From JANWLD01 sp036278875 (lineage in GTDB: Bacteria; Patescibacteriota; Saccharimonadia; Saccharimonadales; 2-12-FULL-41-12), in assembly GCA_036278875.1 (NCBI GenBank), contig DASUKF010000028.1:1-9242 (forward strand): a stretch of DNA of 9,242 nucleotides, given 5' to 3'. The notes beneath the pieces were generated by a model that was given only the letters and a program-made list of their open reading frames with translations, had not been told where the DNA came from and did no database searches. Shown here piece by piece: positions 6,161 through 9,242 of the stretch. Each line of letters opens with the position of its first letter. Position 1 is the first letter of the stretch. The translations under genes and the position numbers were made by a program.

Positions 6161-7924
6161 CTATTTTAGCTGTGTCTTATAGAAGTAAGTAGAAATGTAA
6201 GAGTTGGGCATATCCTGGACTATGTTGTAGTCCTTATTCATCAGCCATAGGTTATCCTGCGTGCTAAGCGGCACGGTAGGGATGTCCCTGTCAATTATCA
6301 GGGCCGCGTCCTGCAAAAGCTTCAATCTCTGGGCAGGATCTACTGTGTTGCTGGCCTCGTCAATCAGTTTGTTGAAGTCGGCATTGTCATAATACGGGCT
6401 GAAGATAGTGGTCTTGTATATATCTACGCCGTCCAGGGTATCGCTGGTGTAATCCACTATATACATCTCCGGCTTGCCTGAAAGGAAATAATCTATATAT
6501 TCGTCAAAATCTTTGTGCTCGTCTATGTTCAGGGTTATCCCGACATTTTTCAGTTCTTTTGCTATTTCTTCGTTGGCGTTACTGGAGTCGCCCGAGGAAT
6601 ACTGAAGCGTGAAACCTTTAGGATATCCGGCATCTTTAAGCAGCTGCTTAGATTTCTCCACGTCCTGTTTATAGGCTGTTATAGCCGGGTTATAACCGGG
6701 GATTGATTCGGGAATCATCTGGCTCAAAGGAGTAATCTGGCTGCCTCGCGCCTTTGCAATATCTTCCGGACTGAGCGCGTATCTTATAGCCTCGCGCACT
6801 TTCTTGTTCTGCAGGGGTCCCTTCTTGCTCAGGTTGAACGTTATGTACAGCACATCGGGCTCGACTGAAATATATTCGAAATAATTAGGATTCTTCTTTA
6901 TAGTGTCGGGCGAAATTGTTCCAACTATGTCATACTTGCCGGCTTTAAACGCGGCCATCAGGGTTTTTTCGGTAGTCTCGCTATGGAACTCCAGTGCCCG
7001 GGTACTCGGCCGGCCTTTGTGGTAACCGTCAAAAGCTACCAGCTGTACTTCTTTTGAGCCCGGTACGGTGCCCGGTTTTACCTCATACGGGCCGGTCCCG
7101 GCCTGGCTCGGCTCGTCGCCCTTGGGCAGGTTGTCGTCTATTATGTATAACGAAGCCAGTTTGTTCAGCAGGGTGGGGTCGGGTGTTTTAGTCACTATCT
7201 TTACCTTGTTGCTGCCCTCGGTACTGACGGAAGCTATAGTGCTGGCAAACGTATCCGTCAGGTCGCTTTTTGCGGCAATGACCTTATCCAGGCTGTACTT
7301 CACGTCAGCCGGCGTCAGAGTGTGCCCGTCATGAAACTTGATTTTCGTGTTAATCGTGAAAACCCAGGTCTTATTGTCAGGATTAGTCCAGTCGGTAGCC
7401 AGGTTTGGCACTATCTTGTTCTTTTGCTCATAGCGCACCAAGCCTTCAAATATCTGTACGTTGACCATAACGCTGTATTCGTTGGTATTCAGATCAGGAT
7501 AAAGCTTGCCGAAGCTTACGTCCCACATGCCTACCCGCAGAAGCGGTATATCCTTGCTTTGTTTGGTCTGTGAAGCCGCGCCGTTATTTTCACTCTTGTC
7601 CTTTAAGAAGAAATACCAGCCGCCAACGACAATCAAAGCTATAACTATCAGACCTATAAGCCACTTCGGCCAACGCTTTTTCGGCTTCTCGTTATTTGAA
7701 ATAACCTGGGGTACATCCGGTCTGTTCAAGGGTGTTTCGGGAGGCTCGGGCGGAGAATCAGACTGAGGCTGAGGCGGGGTCTGCGGCTGCGGTGGACGGA
7801 GAGGCTCGAACCTCTGCTCCGACAGCTGGGGTCGGGGAGATATGGGCTCTACCGGTCGCGCCGGCGATATATCATCAATATTAGGTCTGTTTCCGCCCTC
7901 GTTATCAAAACCTCGGTCGTCCAT
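6161..7924 (-). CDS. membrane-anchored oligopeptide-type substrate-binding protein (SBP_bac_5)
   Basis: A 587-residue extracytoplasmic solute-binding protein of the DppA/OppA type. Residues 1-85 are a proline-rich, probably disordered cytoplasmic tail (PPQPQTPPQPQ, PPEPPETP), followed by KPKKRWPKW and one membrane span (about 88-107). The binding domain covers about 125-587 and has the family features: a strand LLRVGMWD, IFEGLVRYE, NLATDWT and then KIKFHDGHTLTPADVKYSL, which is the classic signature (f-h-DG...ta-DV-ysl), and later NKKVREAIRYAL. There is no lipobox cysteine, so it is held by the span rather than a lipid. No transporter permease or ATPase gene is adjacent; instead a histidine kinase gene follows after 6 nt. 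Peptides are the likely ligand by family, but nickel and other ligands are also bound by members. A good promoter lies upstream. Confidence 0.92.
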   Translation of the reverse strand: MDDRGFDNEGGNRPNIDDISPARPVEPISPRPQLSEQRFEPLRPPQPQTPPQPQSDSPPEPPETPLNRPDVPQVISNNEKPKKRWPKWLIGLIVIALIVVGGWYFFLKDKSENNGAASQTKQSKDIPLLRVGMWDVSFGKLYPDLNTNEYSVMVNVQIFEGLVRYEQKNKIVPNLATDWTNPDNKTWVFTINTKIKFHDGHTLTPADVKYSLDKVIAAKSDLTDTFASTIASVSTEGSNKVKIVTKTPDPTLLNKLASLYIIDDNLPKGDEPSQAGTGPYEVKPGTVPGSKEVQLVAFDGYHKGRPSTRALEFHSETTEKTLMAAFKAGKYDIVGTISPDTIKKNPNYFEYISVEPDVLYITFNLSKKGPLQNKKVREAIRYALSPEDIAKARGSQITPLSQMIPESIPGYNPAITAYKQDVEKSKQLLKDAGYPKGFTLQYSSGDSSNANEEIAKELKNVGITLNIDEHKDFDEYIDYFLSGKPEMYIVDYTSDTLDGVDIYKTTIFSPYYDNADFNKLIDEASNTVDPAQRLKLLQDAALIIDRDIPTVPLSTQDNLWLMNKDYNIVQDMPNSYISTYFYKTQLK

Positions 7925-7954
7925 ATGTCTTTTTGCTTACGTTTATCTTACCTA

Positions 7955-7983
7955 ATAATATGAATTAATTGTTAAAGAGTCAA
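7955..7983 (-). promoter_or_regulatory. promoter of the binding protein / histidine kinase operon
   Basis: On the minus strand TTGACT (7983-7978) is followed after exactly 17 nt by TATTAT (7960-7955). Transcription should begin near 7948, giving a leader of about 24 nt before the ATG at 7924. The leader has no clear Shine-Dalgarno sequence. The promoter is back to back with that of tRNA-Asn, and the two -35 boxes lie about 10 bp apart. Confidence 0.7.
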
Positions 7984-7992
7984 CAAGCGGTA

Positions 7993-8021
7993 TTTACTGA
8001 AAAGCTCATCAAGGCTAGAAT
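7993..8021 (+). promoter_or_regulatory. promoter of tRNA-Asn
   Basis: TTTACT (7993-7998), a 17-nt spacer and TAGAAT (8016-8021) form a good sigma70-type promoter. Transcription would start near 8028, about 7 nt before the mature 5' end of the tRNA, leaving a very short leader for RNase P to remove. Confidence 0.65.
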
Positions 8022-8034
8022 AGTTAGGTCATAT

Positions 8035-8109
8035 TCCCGGGTAGCTCAATGGTGGAGCAGGAAGCTGTTAACTTCAAGGTTGCCGGTTCGAGTCCGGCCC
8101 CGGGAGCCA
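8035..8109 (+). tRNA. tRNA-Asn (anticodon GTT)
   Basis: Full cloverleaf of 75 nt with encoded CCA. Acceptor stem TCCCGGG (8035-8041) pairs perfectly with CCCGGGA (8099-8105); the discriminator is G8106, normal for bacterial Asn tRNA; CCA is 8107-8109. D stem is GCTC (8044-8047) with GAGC (8055-8058) around a GG-containing loop. The anticodon arm 8060-8076 has loop CTGTTAA and anticodon GTT at 8067-8069, which reads AAC and AAU. Its outermost pair (27-43) would be G-A, a mismatch; the other four pairs are good. The T arm is GCCGG/CCGGC (8082-8098) with loop TTCGAGT. The short 5-nt variable loop is 8077-8081. A promoter lies upstream and a terminator hairpin follows directly. Confidence 0.95.
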
Positions 8110-8146
8110 TATAAAATCAGTCCACACTTGTGGGCTTATTTTATAT
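8109..8146 (+). terminator. intrinsic terminator after tRNA-Asn
   Basis: A long inverted repeat: ATATAAAAT (8109-8117) pairs perfectly with ATTTTATAT (8138-8146), and inside it AGTCCACA (8119-8126) pairs with TGTGGGCT (8129-8136) with one G-T pair. The C+G-containing core is flanked by an A-rich arm and a T-rich arm, as in a bidirectional Rho-independent terminator. It begins at the last base of the tRNA CCA. Confidence 0.75.
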
Positions 8147-8155
8147 CTCTGGTCC

Positions 8156-8276
8156 GCCTCGAGAGGCAATGCAACAGCTTTAGCTGGTGCAGGTTGCCGG
8201 TCGGTGTAGCGAAGCGCAGAAAAGAAAGCACTTTAGTATTTTCTTTTCAAGCAAGCGGAAAAGGACGAAGTCCGCT
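8156..8276 (+). other. series of hairpins, possible structured RNA or small palindromic element
   Basis: A non-coding stretch between the tRNA terminator and the AT-rich DNA. Visible inverted repeats: GCCT/AGGC (8156-8167); a long imperfect stem 8165-8198 in which GGCAA pairs with TTGCC, TGCA with TGCA and CAGC with GCTG around loop TTTA; GAAAAGAAA (8219-8227) with TTTCTTTTC (8240-8248); AGCGGA (8254-8259) with TCCGCT (8271-8276), or alternatively GGAC/GTCC around GAA (8263-8273). The first two share bases and are alternatives. I see no promoter directly in front of it and no known RNA family. It could be an RNA, a small mobile palindromic element, or decayed tRNA-flanking DNA. Confidence 0.35.
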
Positions 8277-8299
8277 GTCCGACCCGTTTAGAATTCTCA

Positions 8300-8310
8300 C
8301 CCGGGAGCCA
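8300..8310 (+). repeat. second copy of the tRNA-Asn 3' end (direct repeat, att-like)
   Basis: CCCGGGAGCCA here is identical to the last 11 nt of tRNA-Asn (8099-8109), in the same orientation and 201 bp apart. The rest of the tRNA is not present just before it, although AGGTTGCCGGT at 8191-8201 also matches tRNA positions 8077-8087. A repeated tRNA 3' end is the usual mark of site-specific integration; a broken tandem tRNA copy is the alternative. AT-rich DNA starts immediately after it. Confidence 0.6.
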
Positions 8311-8316
8311 ATTCGA

Positions 8317-8345
8317 TTTAGCGACAATAAATATAGTCGTATAAT
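8317..8345 (+). promoter_or_regulatory. promoter of the GIY-YIG gene
   Basis: A perfect -10 TATAAT (8340-8345) with a weak -35 TTTAGC (8317-8322) at 17 nt. Transcription would begin near 8352 and leave a leader of about 18 nt before the ATG at 8370. It lies just after the repeated tRNA end, so the accessory gene carries its own promoter. Confidence 0.55.
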
Positions 8346-8369
8346 TCCTAGCGTAGCTGTCCTTTTTAT

Positions 8370-8774
8370 ATGAAAGAAGAAATGAAACATTTTTGGCTTT
8401 ACGTATTACGTCTCGAGCAAGGTAAATACTATATTGGCATTACTTCTAGAAAAAATCCCGAGCAAAGAATTGAAGAACATATGCGCGGTTTTTATAGTGC
8501 CCAATGGGTTAAGAGATATAAACCGATAGAACCTTTAGAGATTATCAGTCTCGGTCTACTTACCACTTCCGAAGCCGAGCAACTGGAGCTGAAAAGAACT
8601 TTGCAATATATGAAGAAATACGGTTATCAAAATGTTAGAGGCGCAAAATTAAATTACAGTGGTCGTTACATTAAAATTGGTTATAGATTTTGGCAAGCCG
8701 AAGATATGTTTATAATATTTACTATTTTGCTCTTAATGGCTGCGGTGGTATCGCTTATCTTAAAATTTTATTAG
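8370..8774 (+). CDS. GIY-YIG domain protein with C-terminal membrane segment
   Basis: A 134-residue protein with a GIY-YIG nuclease-type domain followed by a membrane anchor. WLYVLRL (9-15) gives the first Tyr (Y11) and KYYIGIT (19-25) the YIG half; R33 and H37 in PEQRIEEHMRG fit the catalytic helix; E73 lies four residues before T77 in ELKRTLQYM, followed by KKYGYQNVRGA, the pattern E-x3-T-x3-M-x2-YG-x2-NVRG seen in a group of small GIY-YIG proteins. Key catalytic positions therefore seem kept. Residues about 113-133 (MFIIFTILLLMAAVVSLI) form one membrane span, which is odd for a nuclease. The ATG at 8370 is used; M5 (8382) is an alternative with a weak purine-rich site. The coding sequence is clearly more AT-rich than the genes before the tRNA, suggesting transfer. 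Confidence 0.82.
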   Translation: MKEEMKHFWLYVLRLEQGKYYIGITSRKNPEQRIEEHMRGFYSAQWVKRYKPIEPLEIISLGLLTTSEAEQLELKRTLQYMKKYGYQNVRGAKLNYSGRYIKIGYRFWQAEDMFIIFTILLLMAAVVSLILKFY

Positions 8775-8812
8775 ACTTTTTCCTTAGAATGCATTTCCCG
8801 TATCCTTTTATG

Positions 8813-8842
8813 TAGAAATCCAAGTAGGGCTTTCCATTTCTA
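8813..8842. repeat. inverted repeat in the gap after the GIY-YIG gene
   Basis: TAGAAAT (8813-8819) pairs with ATTTCTA (8836-8842) and AAG (8822-8824) with CTT (8830-8832), with a small internal loop and a 5-nt top loop. It could be a weak terminator or RNA stem after the GIY-YIG gene, but no T-run follows directly. The rest of the gap 8775-8877 shows nothing I can name. Confidence 0.3.
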
Positions 8843-8877
8843 TCTAAATTCTCATCTAACCTAACAGGGGGACATAT

Positions 8878-8905
8878 TTGTTTTTTTCTTTTAATATATT
8901 ATAAT
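8878..8905 (+). promoter_or_regulatory. promoter of the last gene
   Basis: TTGTTT (8878-8883) with a 16-nt, T-rich spacer and a perfect -10 TATAAT (8900-8905). Transcription would begin near 8912, leaving a leader of about 60 nt that contains a small hairpin. A second possible -10, TATAGT (8950-8955), lies nearer the start codon but has no -35 at normal distance. Confidence 0.5.
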
Positions 8906-8934
8906 GCAATAAATATTAAATTTTGTAAATAGGC

Positions 8935-8952
8935 ATAAGCAAAATAGCTTAT
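8935..8952 (+). repeat. small hairpin / operator-like inverted repeat in the leader
   Basis: ATAAGC (8935-8940) and GCTTAT (8947-8952) are perfect inverted repeats around AAAATA. The hairpin lies in the leader of the last gene, 10 nt before the purine-rich ribosome site, and could act as an operator or modulate translation. Short enough to be chance. Confidence 0.3.
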
Positions 8953-8972
8953 AGTTGCTGTAGGAAACAATA

Positions 8973-9242
8973 GTGAATAGACGTGATTTTGGTAAGTTAT
9001 TAGCCGAACTTAATAACGATCTACGTAATGAGATAGCCGAATTAAAGACTGATATATCTACGACTAAAAGGCTCAATACGAGTTTAAAGAACTACTTTGA
9101 TAAGTGTGAAGATATAGTCAAAAAAATTACAGACGAAGAGACGGGTGTTGAAGCCTATCATGAGTTGGTTAAGTCTACTAAAACCAAGGTTGATGAAATT
9201 AAACTTGGTGCTGACCAACGATTACAGGAAATCAGTACCTCG
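8973..9242 (+). CDS. coiled-coil-like hypothetical protein (3' partial)
   Basis: An open frame of 90 codons that runs off the right edge. It starts at GTG 8973, preceded by TAGGAAAC (8961-8968), whose AGGAA has the spacing of a normal Shine-Dalgarno, the best ribosome site in the window; an in-frame TAG at 8961 rules out an upstream start. The product begins MNRRDFGKLLAELNNDLRNE and is rich in K, E, D, L and T with heptad-like hydrophobic spacing (LLAELNNDLRNEIAELKTDI), which suggests a long helical or coiled-coil protein. No signal peptide or known domain is visible. Base use is AT-rich like the GIY-YIG gene. The minus-strand frame over the same bases is much less plausible. Function unknown. 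Confidence 0.7.
   Translation, partial: MNRRDFGKLLAELNNDLRNEIAELKTDISTTKRLNTSLKNYFDKCEDIVKKITDEETGVEAYHELVKSTKTKVDEIKLGADQRLQEISTS

Noticed and set aside
8110..8310. Group I intron associated with the GIY-YIG gene
   Set aside because: The tRNA-Asn is complete and uninterrupted, the segment is too short, and the GIY-YIG gene lies outside it with its own promoter and a membrane span.
7969..8373. Plus-strand frame of 134 codons around the tRNA
   Set aside because: It runs through the tRNA promoter, the tRNA and its terminator, so it cannot be a normal protein gene.
8877..8892. T-rich run as a terminator
   Set aside because: No stable hairpin directly precedes it, and it forms the -35 and spacer region of a good promoter.
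8891..9076. Minus-strand frame of 61 codons
   Set aside because: The opposite strand has a longer open frame with a ribosome site and promoter; the minus frame also covers that promoter.

Overview
The window looks like bacterial chromosome from a lineage distant from the usual models. My best guess is a Candidate Phyla Radiation (Patescibacteria, perhaps Saccharibacteria-like) genome. This is inference only: the proteins are divergent, almost no gene has a Shine-Dalgarno sequence, several -10 boxes sit so close to the start codon that transcripts would be nearly leaderless, and no complete gene ends in TGA. There are bacterial SmpB, tRNA-Asn(GTT) with encoded CCA, and sigma70-type promoters. 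No rRNA, IS element or CRISPR array is visible.

Layout. (1) 1-2203, plus strand: the end of a RelA/SpoT-related protein in which a synthetase-like segment precedes an HD hydrolase domain (open at the left edge); a small acidic protein of unknown function with its own strong promoter; and a P-loop kinase. (2) 2200-4227: a divergent pair, a family 2 glycosyltransferase (minus) and a membrane-anchored glycoside-hydrolase-like protein (plus), probably concerned with envelope glycans. (3) 4275-4736: smpB, the trans-translation factor. (4) 7924-4739, minus: a two-gene operon of a membrane-anchored oligopeptide-type (SBP_bac_5) binding protein followed 6 nt later by a sensor histidine kinase. No permease, ATPase or response regulator is in the window, so the pair may be a sensor rather than an importer. 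(5) 8035-8109: tRNA-Asn with its own promoter and an A/T-flanked terminator hairpin.

After the tRNA the character changes. A roughly 200-bp non-coding stretch contains a series of hairpins and ends with a second copy of the last 11 nt of the tRNA (8300-8310). From there on the DNA is clearly AT-rich (about 35% G+C in one 60-nt row counted by hand, against 53-70% in rows from the left part). It carries a small GIY-YIG protein with a C-terminal membrane segment, an AT-rich gap with another promoter, and the start of a coiled-coil gene that runs off the right edge. This resembles the edge of an accessory island or integrated element at a tRNA gene.

The most interesting items are the unusual domain order of the alarmone-type protein, the binding protein/histidine kinase pair, and the tRNA-proximal junction with its structured non-coding segment.
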